Positions 1-9,105 of a DNA stretch of 64,000 nucleotides are shown piece by piece; the stretch's first letter is position 1, and every line of letters begins with the position of its first letter. The notes under the pieces were generated by a model, which was not told the DNA's origin, did no database searches, and saw nothing but the letters and a program-made list of their open reading frames with translations. Source of the stretch: Streptomyces sp. NBC_01306 (lineage in GTDB: Bacteria > Actinomycetota > Actinomycetes > Streptomycetales > Streptomycetaceae). Location: NCBI RefSeq assembly GCF_026340465.1, contig NZ_JAPEPC010000001.1:6248501-6312500 (forward strand), read 5' to 3'. Position numbers and translations under genes: made by a program.

Positions 1-590
1 TCGACGGCGGCGCGCACCGTCATCAGGGCCATCCGCGAGTCGTTCATCTGGTCGTCGCCGTAGACCGCGACGGCCTTGAGGTTGTCGGTCCGCAGCTCGG
101 GCACGTCGCGCTGCGCCTTCGCCGCGGAGATGACGTGGCCGACACCGTCGCCGAAGGCGGAGAGCGCGGAGTAGGCGAAGACGCCCGCACCGAGCTTGGC
201 CGCGCCGTGCGGGCCGCCCTTGTACACCGGCAGGTAGAACGTCAGCGGGTTGGCCAGGTGCGGGGCCACGTCACGGGAGACGGCGCGGCGCTCGAAGTGG
301 TTCTCCGCGACCAGCTTCACGGCCCCCGTCTGGAGGTAGCGGAGGCCGCCGTGCAGCAGCTTGGAGGAAGCGGACGATGTGGCGCCGGCGAAGTCACCGG
401 CGTCCACCAGGGCCACCCGCAGCCCGGACTGCGCGGCGTGCCAGGCGGTGGAGATGCCCAGGATTCCGCCGCCGATCACCAGGAGGTCGTACGTCGCCTT
501 GGAAAGCTGCTCCCGAGTCTCGGCGCGGCTCGGAAGGGAGCCGGAGGCCGGGTGCGTCCCGAGGGCCGGGACGCTCTGCAGGGTGGTCAT
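1..590 (-). CDS. glpD: Glycerol-3-phosphate dehydrogenase, N-terminal part (runs off the left edge)
   Basis: FAD-dependent membrane-associated dehydrogenase that oxidises glycerol 3-phosphate to dihydroxyacetone phosphate. The leftward frame opens at an ATG at 590 and stays open to base 1, giving about 196 residues, roughly a third of the usual length. A Rossmann FAD motif (VIGGGILGIS) lies near residues 38-47. The GlpD-typical stretch SSKLLHGGLRYLQ follows near residues 73-85. It starts only 5 bp after the glpK stop, so it is the last gene of a glpF-glpK-glpD operon. The gene is truncated only by the window, not broken. Confidence 0.93.
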   Translation of the reverse strand, partial: MTTLQSVPALGTHPASGSLPSRAETREQLSKATYDLLVIGGGILGISTAWHAAQSGLRVALVDAGDFAGATSSASSKLLHGGLRYLQTGAVKLVAENHFERRAVSRDVAPHLANPLTFYLPVYKGGPHGAAKLGAGVFAYSALSAFGDGVGHVISAAKAQRDVPELRTDNLKAVAVYGDDQMNDSRMALMTVRAAV

Positions 591-595
591 ATTGG

Positions 596-2125
596 TTACT
601 CCTCGTCTTCGAGCCAGCCCATGGTCCGCTGTACGGCCTTGAGCCAGTTCTTGTACTCGCGGTCACGGACGGCCGCGTCCATCCGGGGTGTCCACTCGGC
701 GGCCCTGCGCCAGTTGGCACGCAGTGCGTCGGTGTCCGGCCAGAAGCCGACGGCGAGACCGGCGGCGTAGGCAGCGCCGAGGCAGGTCGTCTCGGCCACC
801 ATCGGGCGCACCACCGGCGCGTCCAGGAAGTCGGAGAGCGTCTGCATCAGCAGGTTGTTGGAGGTCATTCCGCCGTCGACCTTGAGCGCGGTCAGCTCGA
901 CGCCGGAGTCCTTGGTCATGGCGTCGCTGATCTCACGCGTCTGCCAGGCGGTGGCCTCAAGAACGGCACGGGCGATGTGCGCCTTGGTGACGTAACGGGT
1001 CAGACCGGCGATCACACCGCGCGCGTCGGGACGCCAGTACGGGGCGAACAGACCGGAGAAGGCCGGTACGAAGTACGCGCCGCCGTTGTCCTCGACCGAC
1101 GATGCCAGCGTCTCGACCTCGGCGGCACTGTTGATCATGCCCATCTGGTCGCGCAGCCACTGGACGAGCGAGCCCGTGACGGCGATCGACCCCTCCAGGG
1201 CGTACACCGGCTTCTGGTCGCCGATCTGGTAGCCGACGGTCGTCAGCAGGCCGTTGTACGAGTTGACGGGCGTGTCACCGGTGTTCATGAGCATGAAGGT
1301 GCCGGTGCCGTACGTCGACTTGGCCTCGCCCTCGGAGAAACAGGTCTGGCCGAACAGGGCCGCCTGCTGGTCGCCGAGCGCGGAAGCGACCGGGACACCG
1401 GCCAGCACGCCCGCGCTGGCCGTGCCGTACACCTCGGCGGACGAGCGGATCTCCGGCAGAACGGACTCGGGGATGCCGATGGAGGCGAGGATCTTCGGGT
1501 CCCACTCCATCTTGTGCAGGTTCATCAGGAGCGTGCGGGAGGCGTTGGTGACGTCCGTGACGTGGACACCGCCGTTCACCCCGCCCGTCAGGTTCCAGAT
1601 GACCCAGGAGTCCATGGTGCCGAAGAGGATGTCGCCGGCCTCCGCGCGCTCGCGCAGCCCATCGACGTTGTCCAGCAGCCAGCGGATCTTCGGCCCTGCG
1701 AAGTACGAGGCCAGCGGCAGACCGGTCTCGCGGCGGAAGCGGTCCTGGCCGACGTTGCGGCCGAGCTCGCGGCAGAGCGCGTCGGTGCGGGTGTCCTGCC
1801 AGACGATGGCGTTGTGGACGGGCTCACCGGTGTTCTTGTCCCAGAGCAGCGTGGTCTCGCGCTGGTTGGTGATGCCGATGGCCTTGACGTCGGCTGCTGT
1901 GATGCCGGCCTTGTTGACCGCGCTGCCCACGACTTCCTGGACGTTGGTCCAGATCTCGGCGGCGTCGTGCTCGACCCAGCCGGGCTTGGGGAAGATCTGC
2001 TCGTGTTCCTTCTGGTCGACGGCGACGATCCGTCCGTCCCGGTCGAAGACGATGCAGCGGCTGGAGGTGGTGCCCTGGTCGATGGCCGCGATGAACGGCC
2101 CGGTGGTGTGAGCGTCAGTGGTCAC
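596..2125 (-). CDS. glpK: Glycerol kinase
   Basis: ATP:glycerol 3-phosphotransferase of the FGGY family (509 aa, normal length), which traps imported glycerol as glycerol 3-phosphate in the cytoplasm. The N-terminal phosphate-binding motif IDQGTTSSRCIVFD is at about residues 14-27. The second ATPase-fold domain carries YGTGTFMLMNTG and the adenosine-binding segment VDGGMTSNNLLMQ. The start is a GTG at 2125 preceded by GGAG with a 6-nt spacer. It lies between glpF (51 bp upstream) and glpD (5 bp downstream) in one leftward transcription unit, presumably repressed by GylR. Confidence 0.97.
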   Translation of the reverse strand: MTTDAHTTGPFIAAIDQGTTSSRCIVFDRDGRIVAVDQKEHEQIFPKPGWVEHDAAEIWTNVQEVVGSAVNKAGITAADVKAIGITNQRETTLLWDKNTGEPVHNAIVWQDTRTDALCRELGRNVGQDRFRRETGLPLASYFAGPKIRWLLDNVDGLRERAEAGDILFGTMDSWVIWNLTGGVNGGVHVTDVTNASRTLLMNLHKMEWDPKILASIGIPESVLPEIRSSAEVYGTASAGVLAGVPVASALGDQQAALFGQTCFSEGEAKSTYGTGTFMLMNTGDTPVNSYNGLLTTVGYQIGDQKPVYALEGSIAVTGSLVQWLRDQMGMINSAAEVETLASSVEDNGGAYFVPAFSGLFAPYWRPDARGVIAGLTRYVTKAHIARAVLEATAWQTREISDAMTKDSGVELTALKVDGGMTSNNLLMQTLSDFLDAPVVRPMVAETTCLGAAYAAGLAVGFWPDTDALRANWRRAAEWTPRMDAAVRDREYKNWLKAVQRTMGWLEDEE

Positions 2126-2176
2126 GGTGTGCTCCGAAAGTCTGAAGGGTTGGTCGACGGTGCCGGTGCCGGGAGC

Positions 2177-2953
2177 TCACGCGAAGGCGAGGTTGTACAG
2201 ACCGCCTGCGAGAGCGCCGCCTATGAGGGGGCCCGCCACGGGTATCCACGCGTAGCTCCAGTCCGAGCTGCCCTTGTGGGGGAGCCGCAGCAGGGAGTGG
2301 ACGATACGCGGGCCGAGGTCGCGGACCGGGTTGATGGCGTAACCGGTCGGACCGCCGAGCGAGAGCCCGATGGATACGACGACCAGCGAGGTGATCAGAG
2401 CGCCGATGATGCTCAGGCCCTTGCCGTCCGCGCTGAGGCCCTGGGTCAGGATCGCCAGGACGAGGACCATGGTGCCGATGATCTCGGTGGCCAGGTTCTG
2501 CACGACGTTGCGGATCTCGGGCGCGGTGAAGAAGACACCGCCCACCGGGCCGGGGCCCGGCTCGCTCTTCGTGAGGCCCTTGTCCTGCGCCGCGATCTCC
2601 GGGTCCCTGAGATGGGCCTGGAAGTGTCCGTAGTACGCCACCCAGACCAGGGTCGCACCGATCATGGCGCCGAGCAGCTGGGAGCCGAGGTACAGGGGTA
2701 CGTCACCCCACGGGGTGTCGCCCTTGATGGCCAGGCCTATGGTCACGGCCGGGTTCAGATGCGCGCCGGAGACGCCGGTGGAGATGTAGGCGGCGGTCAG
2801 TACGGCGAATCCCCAGCCGAACGTGACGGCCAGCCAGCCCGCGTCCTTGGCCTTGGAGCGCTTGAGTGTGACGGCGGCGCACACACCGGCGCCGAGCAGT
2901 ACGAGTACGGCGGTCCCGATGGTCTCGCCGATGAAGATGTCGGAGCTGGACAC
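2177..2953 (-). CDS. glpF: Glycerol uptake facilitator (MIP family)
   Basis: Membrane channel admitting glycerol, first gene of glpF-glpK-glpD. I place the start at the GTG at 2953 (258 aa) because AAAGGAG sits 6 nt upstream; the frame extends further upstream but that part lacks facilitator sequence. The first pore motif is intact (HLNPAVT). The second reads INPVRDLGPR, that is NPV instead of NPA, while the following Asp typical of glycerol-conducting members is present. Hydrophobic segments fill most of the protein. The upstream 284 bp to gylR contain a GylR-like operator, consistent with glycerol induction. Confidence 0.93.
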   Translation of the reverse strand: MSSSDIFIGETIGTAVLVLLGAGVCAAVTLKRSKAKDAGWLAVTFGWGFAVLTAAYISTGVSGAHLNPAVTIGLAIKGDTPWGDVPLYLGSQLLGAMIGATLVWVAYYGHFQAHLRDPEIAAQDKGLTKSEPGPGPVGGVFFTAPEIRNVVQNLATEIIGTMVLVLAILTQGLSADGKGLSIIGALITSLVVVSIGLSLGGPTGYAINPVRDLGPRIVHSLLRLPHKGSSDWSYAWIPVAGPLIGGALAGGLYNLAFA

Positions 2954-3057
2954 CCGCGACTCCTTTGTCCTTCGTCCAGGGGAAGCCGGACACCGGTTTC
3001 CTCCGGTCGTCCGCGCCCTCAGGTGAGGGCGTTGCCGGCCCTTTGGCACTGTCACAC

Positions 3058-3097
3058 CTTAACGCGTATTTCCGTTAAGTGTTCGACAATGCCGACC
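3058..3097 (-). promoter_or_regulatory. Candidate GylR operator and inverted repeat upstream of glpF
   Basis: TGTTCGACAATGCCGACC (3080-3097) matches the left half and core of the near-perfect palindrome in front of gylR (4023-4041). Directly beside it is a second inverted repeat, CTTAACG (3058-3064) with CGTTAAG (3073-3079). On the minus strand the operator-like site contains TTGTCG, a possible -35 element for glpF. The assignment to GylR is inferred from the shared sequence and position. Confidence 0.55.
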
Positions 3098-3237
3098 GAT
3101 GAACGGCAGTTTTGTCCTGCGGTCGGTAAACGTCAAGGGGCTGTGACGTGAAACTCGATGGGCGGTTTCCGTCGGAGCCGTGCCGGCGCGCGGCCGGGAC
3201 GGAAAAGGCGCCCCGGACCCGTACCCGCGGCGGCGCC

Positions 3238-4002
3238 TCAGAAGCGGCCGGCGCCCAGATCGCGCGAGACGGAGCGGGCGCAGTCGCGCACCGCGGCCAC
3301 CAGTTCCGGGCGGAGCTCCCCGTCCACGCAGACCCGCTCGACCGCACCGGTCACCGCGATGGCGCCCAGCGGCATCCTGCGCCGGTCGTGGATGGGGGCG
3401 GCCACCGACGCCACGCCCTCCCAGGTCTCCTCGATGTCCGAACCCCAGCCGCGCGCCCTGGTCAGGTCGAGCACCGACTCGAACTGCTCCGGGTCGCTGA
3501 TCGTGCGGGGAGTGAAAATCTGCCGCTCGGTCTCCAGGGCCTCGCTGTGCGCCACCGGGTCGTACGCCGAGAGCACCTTGCCCAGGGCGCTGGAGTGCAG
3601 TGGCTGCATGGCTCCGACCTCCAGCACCTGCCGGCTGTCGTCGGGGCGGAAGACATGGTGGACGATCAGGACGCCGCGCTGGTGCAGCACGCCCAGATAG
3701 ACGCTCTCACCGCTGGAGCGGGCCAGGTCGTCGGTCCAGACGAGGGCGCGCGCCCGCAACTCGTGCACGTCCAGATAACTGTTGCCCAGGCGCAGCAGTT
3801 CGGCCCCCAGCTGATAGCGCCCGGATGCCGGGTCCTGCTCCACGAAACCCTCCTGCTGGAGGGTGCGCAGGATGCCGTGGGCGGTGCCTTTGGCCAGGTC
3901 GAGGGAGGAGGCGATGTCGGAGAGGCCGAGCCGCCGCTCGCCGCCCGCGAGCAGCCTCAGCATCGCAGCCGCCCGCTCCAGGGACTGAATGTTCTTCGCC
4001 AT
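3238..4002 (-). CDS. gylR: IclR-family glycerol operon regulator
   Basis: Transcriptional regulator of the glycerol operon (254 aa, the size known for Streptomyces GylR). The N-terminal winged helix-turn-helix (about residues 5-65, with LGLSDIASSLDLAKGTAHGIL) is followed by an IclR effector-binding domain (about 75-250). The ATG at 4002 gives the conserved MAKNIQSLERA start, with GGAGG about 10 nt upstream; the frame is open 30 bases further but that part is unlikely to be translated. It is encoded just upstream of glpF on the same strand. A palindrome overlapping its own putative promoter suggests autoregulation. Confidence 0.93.
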   Translation of the reverse strand: MAKNIQSLERAAAMLRLLAGGERRLGLSDIASSLDLAKGTAHGILRTLQQEGFVEQDPASGRYQLGAELLRLGNSYLDVHELRARALVWTDDLARSSGESVYLGVLHQRGVLIVHHVFRPDDSRQVLEVGAMQPLHSSALGKVLSAYDPVAHSEALETERQIFTPRTISDPEQFESVLDLTRARGWGSDIEETWEGVASVAAPIHDRRRMPLGAIAVTGAVERVCVDGELRPELVAAVRDCARSVSRDLGAGRF

Positions 4003-4022
4003 TGCTGGGCCACCCTCCACAC

Positions 4023-4069
4023 TGTTCGGCAATGCTGAACACTATCGGTCCATGTCGACCCAGTGTCAC
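4023..4069 (-). promoter_or_regulatory. gylR promoter with palindromic GylR operator
   Basis: Bases 4023-4041 form the 19-bp near-perfect palindrome TGTTCGGCAATGCTGAACA. On the minus strand a GTGACA-like -35 (4064-4069) and a TAGTGT -10 (4039-4044) are separated by 19 bp. The operator overlaps the -10 and initiation region, as expected for repression. The operator is seen directly; the promoter hexamers are a looser call. Confidence 0.55.
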
Positions 4070-4241
4070 GCGGAGTGCGGCCGGGCGATACCGGATCCGA
4101 CCCGCGGCCCTGCGGTGGCAGGGGCGTCCGTCCCGTGGGACACCTGCCCCTATCGGTGCCGTCCCCGTTAGGCTGGCCTGGTGCGCCATCCTGCCGGAAG
4201 GCGCAAAGCCGACAGCCGTCGCATCCCAGGGAGTACATTCC

Positions 4242-7200
4242 ATGGCCTCGTCGCCAACCCCTTCCGCTGACAGCCGGACCCGAGCTGACGCCCTCCGAGA
4301 GGCACTGGCCACCCGTGTGGTGGTGGCCGACGGTGCGATGGGCACGATGCTGCAGGCGCAGGATCCCACTCTTGAGGACTTCCAGCAGCTGGAGGGCTGC
4401 AACGAGATCCTGAACGTGACCAGGCCGGACATCGTCCGCTCGGTGCACGAGGAGTACTTCGCTGTCGGCGTCGACTGTGTGGAGACGAACACCTTCGGCG
4501 CGAACCACTCGGCGGCGAACGAGTACGAGATCGCCGACCGGATCACCGAGCTGTCCGAGGCCGGCGCCCGCATCGCCCGCGAGGTGGCCGACGAGTTCGG
4601 CGCGAAGGACGGCCGCCAGCGCTGGGTCCTCGGCTCGATCGGCCCCGGCACCAAGCTGCCGTCGCTCGGCCACACCACGTACGACGTCCTGCGGGACGGC
4701 TACCAGCAGAACGCCGAGGGACTGCTCGCCGGCGGGGCGGACGCCCTGATCGTGGAGACCACCCAGGACCTGCTGCAGACCAAGTCGAGCCTGATCGGCG
4801 CACGCCGGGCGATGGACGCCCTCGGTGTCAGCGTGCCGCTGATCTGCTCACTCGCCTTCGAGACGACCGGCGTCATGCTGCTCGGCTCCGAGATCGGCGC
4901 CGCGCTGACCGCCCTGGAGCCCCTGGGTATCGACCTGATCGGGCTGAACTGCTCGACGGGCCCGGCCGAGATGAGCGAGCACCTGCGCTATCTGGCCCGC
5001 CACTCGCGTACCCCGCTGATGTGCATGCCGAACGCCGGCCTGCCCGTGCTGACCAAGGATGGCGCGCACTTCCCGCTCGGCCCCGAGGGACTGGCGGACG
5101 CGCAGGAAGCATTCGTGACCGACTACGGCCTGTCCCTGATCGGCGGCTGCTGCGGCACGACGCCCGAGCATCTGCGTCAGGTCGTCGACCGGGCCAGCGC
5201 CCTCACCCCCACCGCTCGTGAGCCGCGTCCTGAGCCGGGTGCCGCGTCGCTGTATCAGACGGTGCCGTTCCGTCAGGACACGGCGTATATGGCGATCGGT
5301 GAGCGGACGAATGCCAACGGCAGTAAGAAGTTCCGTGAGGCGATGCTGGAGGCGCGTTGGGACGACTGTGTGGAGATGGCGCGCGATCAGATCCGTGAGG
5401 GCGCGCACATGCTGGATCTGTGTGTCGACTATGTGGGCCGTGATGGTGTGGCCGACATGAGCGAGCTGGCGGGCCGTTTCGCGACCGCCTCGACGTTGCC
5501 GATTGTGCTGGACTCCACGGAACTGCCTGTGCTGCGGGCGGGTTTGGAGAAGCTGGGCGGTCGGGCGGTCCTGAACTCGGTGAATTACGAGGACGGTGAC
5601 GGGCCGGAGTCCCGTTTCGCGAAGGTGACCGCGCTGGCGGTCGAGCACGGTGCCGCGCTGATCGCGCTGACGATCGATGAGGAGGGTCAGGCGCGCACGG
5701 TCGAGCACAAGGTCGCTGTCGCGGAGCGGCTGATCGAGGACCTGACCGGTAATTGGGGGGTGCGCGAGTCGGACATTCTCATCGACACGCTGACCTTCAC
5801 GATCTGCACGGGTCAGGAGGAGTCGAGGGGCGACGGCGTCGCCACCATCGAGGCCATCCGCGAGCTGAAGCGCCGGCATCCGGATGTCCAGACCACGCTG
5901 GGTCTGTCGAATATTTCCTTCGGTCTCAACCCGGCTGCCCGGGTGGTGCTGAACTCGGTGTTCCTGGATGAGTGTGTGAAGGCGGGGCTGGATTCGGCGA
6001 TCGTGCATGCGTCGAAGATCCTGCCGATCGCCCGCCTGGAGGAGGAGCAGGTCAAGGTCGCCCTCGACCTGATCTACGACCGGCGGGCTGAGGGCTATGA
6101 CCCGTTGCAGAAGCTCATGGAGCTTTTCGAGGGCGTCAACATGAAGTCCATGAAGCAGGGCAGGGCCGAGGAGCTCATGGCTCTCCCGCTGGACGAGCGG
6201 TTGCAGCGCAGGATCATCGACGGGGAGAAGAACGGTCTGGAGGCCGACCTGGATGAGGCGTTGCAGGCCCGGCCGGCTCTGGAGATCGTCAATGACACCT
6301 TGCTGGAGGGTATGAAGGTTGTCGGTGAGCTTTTCGGGTCGGGGCAGATGCAGTTGCCGTTCGTGCTCCAGTCGGCTGAGGTGATGAAGAGTGCGGTGGC
6401 TCATCTGGAGCCGCACATGGAGAAGACCGATGATGACGGCAAGGGCACGATCGTTCTGGCCACCGTCCGTGGTGACGTGCATGACATCGGTAAGAATCTC
6501 GTCGACATCATTCTGACGAACAATGGCTACAACGTCGTCAACCTCGGTATCAAGCAGCCTGTCTCGGCGATCCTGGAAGCGGCGGAGGAGCACAAGGCGG
6601 ACGTCATCGGGATGTCCGGTCTCCTGGTGAAGTCGACTGTGATCATGAAGGAGAACCTCCAGGAGCTCAACCAGCGCAAGATGGCTGCCGATTTCCCCGT
6701 CATCCTCGGCGGCGCAGCCCTGACCAGGGCGTATGTCGAGCAGGACCTTCACGAGATCTACGAGGGCGAGGTCCGCTATGCGCGGGATGCTTTCGAGGGT
6801 CTGCGGTTGATGGATGCGCTGATCGGGGTCAAGCGGGGTGTGCCGGGTGTGGTGCTGCCCGAGCTCAAGCAGCGGCGGGTGCCGAAGCGGGATACGGCTG
6901 CTGTTCTGGAGGTGGAGGAGGCGCAGGGGCCTGTCCGCTCGGATGTGGCCACCGACAATCCGGTCCCGGAGCCGCCGTTCTGGGGCACCCGTGTCGTCAA
7001 GGGGATCCAGCTCAAGGAGTATGCGTCCTGGCTGGACGAGGGCGCGCTGTTCAAGGGGCAGTGGGGTCTGAAGGAGGCCCGTAAGGGTGAGGGTCCCACG
7101 TATGAGGAGCTGGTGGAGGCCGAGGGGCGGCCGCACCTGCGGGGGTGGCTGGATCAGCTGCACACCAAGAACATGCTCGAAGCGGCAGTGGTCTACGGCT

Positions 7201-7757
7201 ACTTCCCCTGTGTCTCCAAGGGCGACGACCTGATCCTCCTGAACGAGGACGGCAGTGAGCGGACCCGTTTCTCCTTCCCGCGTCAGCGCCGTGGCCGCAG
7301 GCTCTGTCTGGCGGATTTCTTCCGCCCCGAGGAGTCCGGCGAGACCGATGTGATCGGTCTCCAGGTGGTCACGGTCGGCTCGCGGATCGGTGAGGCCACC
7401 GCCGAGCTGTTCGAGGCCAACTCCTACCGCGACTACCTCGAACTCCACGGCCTCTCCGTCCAGTTGGCCGAAGCCCTCGCCGAGTACTGGCACGCACGAG
7501 TCCGCTCCGAACTCGGCTACGCGGGCGAGGACCCCTCCGACGTCCAGGACATGTTCGCCCTGAAGTACCGCGGTGCGCGCTTCTCGCTCGGCTACGGCGC
7601 CTGCCCGGATCTGGAGGACCGGGCGAAGATCGCCGAACTGCTCCAGCCCGAGCGGATCGGCGTACACCTCTCCGAGGAGTTCCAGCTGCACCCCGAGCAG
7701 TCCACCGACGCGATCGTGATCCACCACCCCGAGGCGAAGTACTTCAACGCCCGGTAG
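4242..7757 (+). CDS. metH: Cobalamin-dependent methionine synthase
   Basis: Transfers methyl from 5-methyltetrahydrofolate through methylcobalamin to homocysteine (1171 aa). Four modules are visible. The homocysteine domain has zinc ligands C237 (GLNCSTGP) and C303/C304 (GGCCGTT). The pterin domain begins near residue 350 (AIGERTNANGSKKF). The cap and B12-binding domain holds H747 in GDVHDIGKN. The C-terminal reactivation domain ends in an SLGYGACPDLEDR segment. The ATG at 4242 follows AGGGAG by 8 nt; the open frame upstream to 3600 is a shadow over gylR. I see no B12 riboswitch in front. Codon use in the middle third differs from both ends. Confidence 0.97.
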   Translation: MASSPTPSADSRTRADALREALATRVVVADGAMGTMLQAQDPTLEDFQQLEGCNEILNVTRPDIVRSVHEEYFAVGVDCVETNTFGANHSAANEYEIADRITELSEAGARIAREVADEFGAKDGRQRWVLGSIGPGTKLPSLGHTTYDVLRDGYQQNAEGLLAGGADALIVETTQDLLQTKSSLIGARRAMDALGVSVPLICSLAFETTGVMLLGSEIGAALTALEPLGIDLIGLNCSTGPAEMSEHLRYLARHSRTPLMCMPNAGLPVLTKDGAHFPLGPEGLADAQEAFVTDYGLSLIGGCCGTTPEHLRQVVDRASALTPTAREPRPEPGAASLYQTVPFRQDTAYMAIGERTNANGSKKFREAMLEARWDDCVEMARDQIREGAHMLDLCVDYVGRDGVADMSELAGRFATASTLPIVLDSTELPVLRAGLEKLGGRAVLNSVNYEDGDGPESRFAKVTALAVEHGAALIALTIDEEGQARTVEHKVAVAERLIEDLTGNWGVRESDILIDTLTFTICTGQEESRGDGVATIEAIRELKRRHPDVQTTLGLSNISFGLNPAARVVLNSVFLDECVKAGLDSAIVHASKILPIARLEEEQVKVALDLIYDRRAEGYDPLQKLMELFEGVNMKSMKQGRAEELMALPLDERLQRRIIDGEKNGLEADLDEALQARPALEIVNDTLLEGMKVVGELFGSGQMQLPFVLQSAEVMKSAVAHLEPHMEKTDDDGKGTIVLATVRGDVHDIGKNLVDIILTNNGYNVVNLGIKQPVSAILEAAEEHKADVIGMSGLLVKSTVIMKENLQELNQRKMAADFPVILGGAALTRAYVEQDLHEIYEGEVRYARDAFEGLRLMDALIGVKRGVPGVVLPELKQRRVPKRDTAAVLEVEEAQGPVRSDVATDNPVPEPPFWGTRVVKGIQLKEYASWLDEGALFKGQWGLKEARKGEGPTYEELVEAEGRPHLRGWLDQLHTKNMLEAAVVYGYFPCVSKGDDLILLNEDGSERTRFSFPRQRRGRRLCLADFFRPEESGETDVIGLQVVTVGSRIGEATAELFEANSYRDYLELHGLSVQLAEALAEYWHARVRSELGYAGEDPSDVQDMFALKYRGARFSLGYGACPDLEDRAKIAELLQPERIGVHLSEEFQLHPEQSTDAIVIHHPEAKYFNAR

Positions 7758-7905
7758 ACCCGTAGCCCGCTACCGGGCGCGGGTGCGCCGCATCGCAGCG
7801 CGCGCCGGACCGTCCCGACGTACACTGGTCGGTCCGGTGCAGGCCGGTTGCCTTCCCAGCAGGGCGGGCGACCGGCCTTCGTGTCCCTCCAGGAGGTGTC
7901 CCCGT

Positions 7906-8619
7906 ATGACCAGTACGGTCGCCGCGCTCAACACCCGTATGGCCGAAGGCGCAGCTCTGCAGGCGGTCCTGCTCGACATGGACGGCACGCTGGTGGACAC
8001 CGAGGGCATCTGGTGGGACGCCGAGGTGGAGGTCTTCGCGGACCTCGGCCACCGGCTCGACGAACGCTGGCGCGACACCGTGGTGGGCGGGCCGATGACC
8101 CGCAGTGCGGGATACCTGATCGAGGTCACCGGCGCGGACATCGCGCTCCCCGAGCTGACCACGCTGCTCAACGACCGGTTCGAGGCGCGGATCTCGGGCG
8201 GGGTGCCGCTGATGCCCGGGGCGCTGCGGCTGCTCACCGAGCTGGCCGCCCACGGTGTGCCCACGGCCCTGGTCTCCGCCTCGCACCGGCGGATCATCGA
8301 CCGGGTCCTCAAGTCGCTCGGCCCGGACAACTTCTCCCTGACCATCGCGGGCGACGAGGTGGCGCGGACGAAACCGCACCCGGACCCCTATCTCGCCGCC
8401 GCCGCGGGCCTGGACGCCGATCCGGCGCGCTGCGCGGTCATCGAGGACACCGCGACCGGAGTGGCGGCGGCGGAGGCCGCGGGCTGCCGCGTGGTGGCAG
8501 TGCCCTCCGTGGCGCCCATCGCCGCAGCGGACGGCCGGGTAGTCGTCGGATCTCTGGAAGAAGTCGATCTGGGCTTTCTCAGGGCACTGGTCAACGGAAT
8601 GCACCGAGCCGGATACTGA
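7906..8619 (+). CDS. HAD-superfamily hydrolase, phosphatase/phosphoglucomutase-like
   Basis: A 237-aa haloacid-dehalogenase-fold enzyme. Motif I (LLDMDGTLVDTEG) is near residues 24-36, and an alpha-helical cap follows. Motif II is VSAS, motif III is the lysine of TKPHPDPY, and motif IV is VIEDTATGVAAAEAAG. This is the beta-phosphoglucomutase/GPP-like subgroup; the natural phosphate ester cannot be told from sequence. The ATG at 7906 is set by a strong AGGAGG nine bases upstream. It stands alone about 150 bp after metH. Confidence 0.88.
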   Translation: MTSTVAALNTRMAEGAALQAVLLDMDGTLVDTEGIWWDAEVEVFADLGHRLDERWRDTVVGGPMTRSAGYLIEVTGADIALPELTTLLNDRFEARISGGVPLMPGALRLLTELAAHGVPTALVSASHRRIIDRVLKSLGPDNFSLTIAGDEVARTKPHPDPYLAAAAGLDADPARCAVIEDTATGVAAAEAAGCRVVAVPSVAPIAAADGRVVVGSLEEVDLGFLRALVNGMHRAGY

Positions 8620-9105
8620 CCGTGTTCCTTTCGTTTTGAAGGGAATCGGCGCCTGTCATCCACCTGTATTTACGTGAGCATGAAGAGAGGCTTGATGCTT
8701 TACGAAAGGCGGGGTCGAAGTGACGTTCATCACCTGACGAAACGTCGACACGGGGGCATTTGCGTGCTGCGAGTGCCGCATCGCCGTTCAGCACATGCCC
8801 ATGTGTCCCGATTGGTGAAGCGGTGTACGAATCATTTCGGTGGTCGGATATTGACGCTCCGCTATCCGTGAAGATGGTGTGGATCCCACCCAAGTCGCCC
8901 CCGGTCCAGGTTTCCTGACGTTCCCCACTAATCTCATGGCGAGAACTTCGCCGTACACTTCTGTGCCCCCGGCGCCCACCATGCGGCCGGGATCACTGGA
9001 CTGATCGCTCTGTACCCGGCCCGATCGCCCCGCCCCGATCGGGCGGCAGCGGCGGAGTGTCTGTACATCGCTGTATCCCAGTGCCGGATGAGGAGAACGT
9101 CCAGA
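8620..9105 (+). other. 486-bp intergenic stretch, no gene recognised
   Basis: No ORF here has convincing codon bias, and the stretch is visibly less GC-rich than its surroundings. A weak 8-bp hairpin (8625-8645) follows the HAD stop. A GACGTT/AACGTC inverted pair lies at 8722-8746. The end serves as leader for the lipoprotein gene, with AGGAG at 9091-9095. It could hold an upstream promoter region or a small RNA, but nothing was identified. Confidence 0.4.

Noticed and set aside
377..3151. 924-codon plus-strand frame across glpD-glpK-glpF
   Set aside because: Antisense shadow of three well-supported leftward genes.
4043..4241. Cobalamin riboswitch in front of metH
   Set aside because: I found no B12-box-like GCCACTG core or matching long-range pairing in the 240-bp upstream region.
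4848..7727. 959-codon open frame antisense to metH
   Set aside because: It is a product of extreme GC bias at third positions. The sense frame has full MetH homology, and the antisense protein has no recognisable domain.
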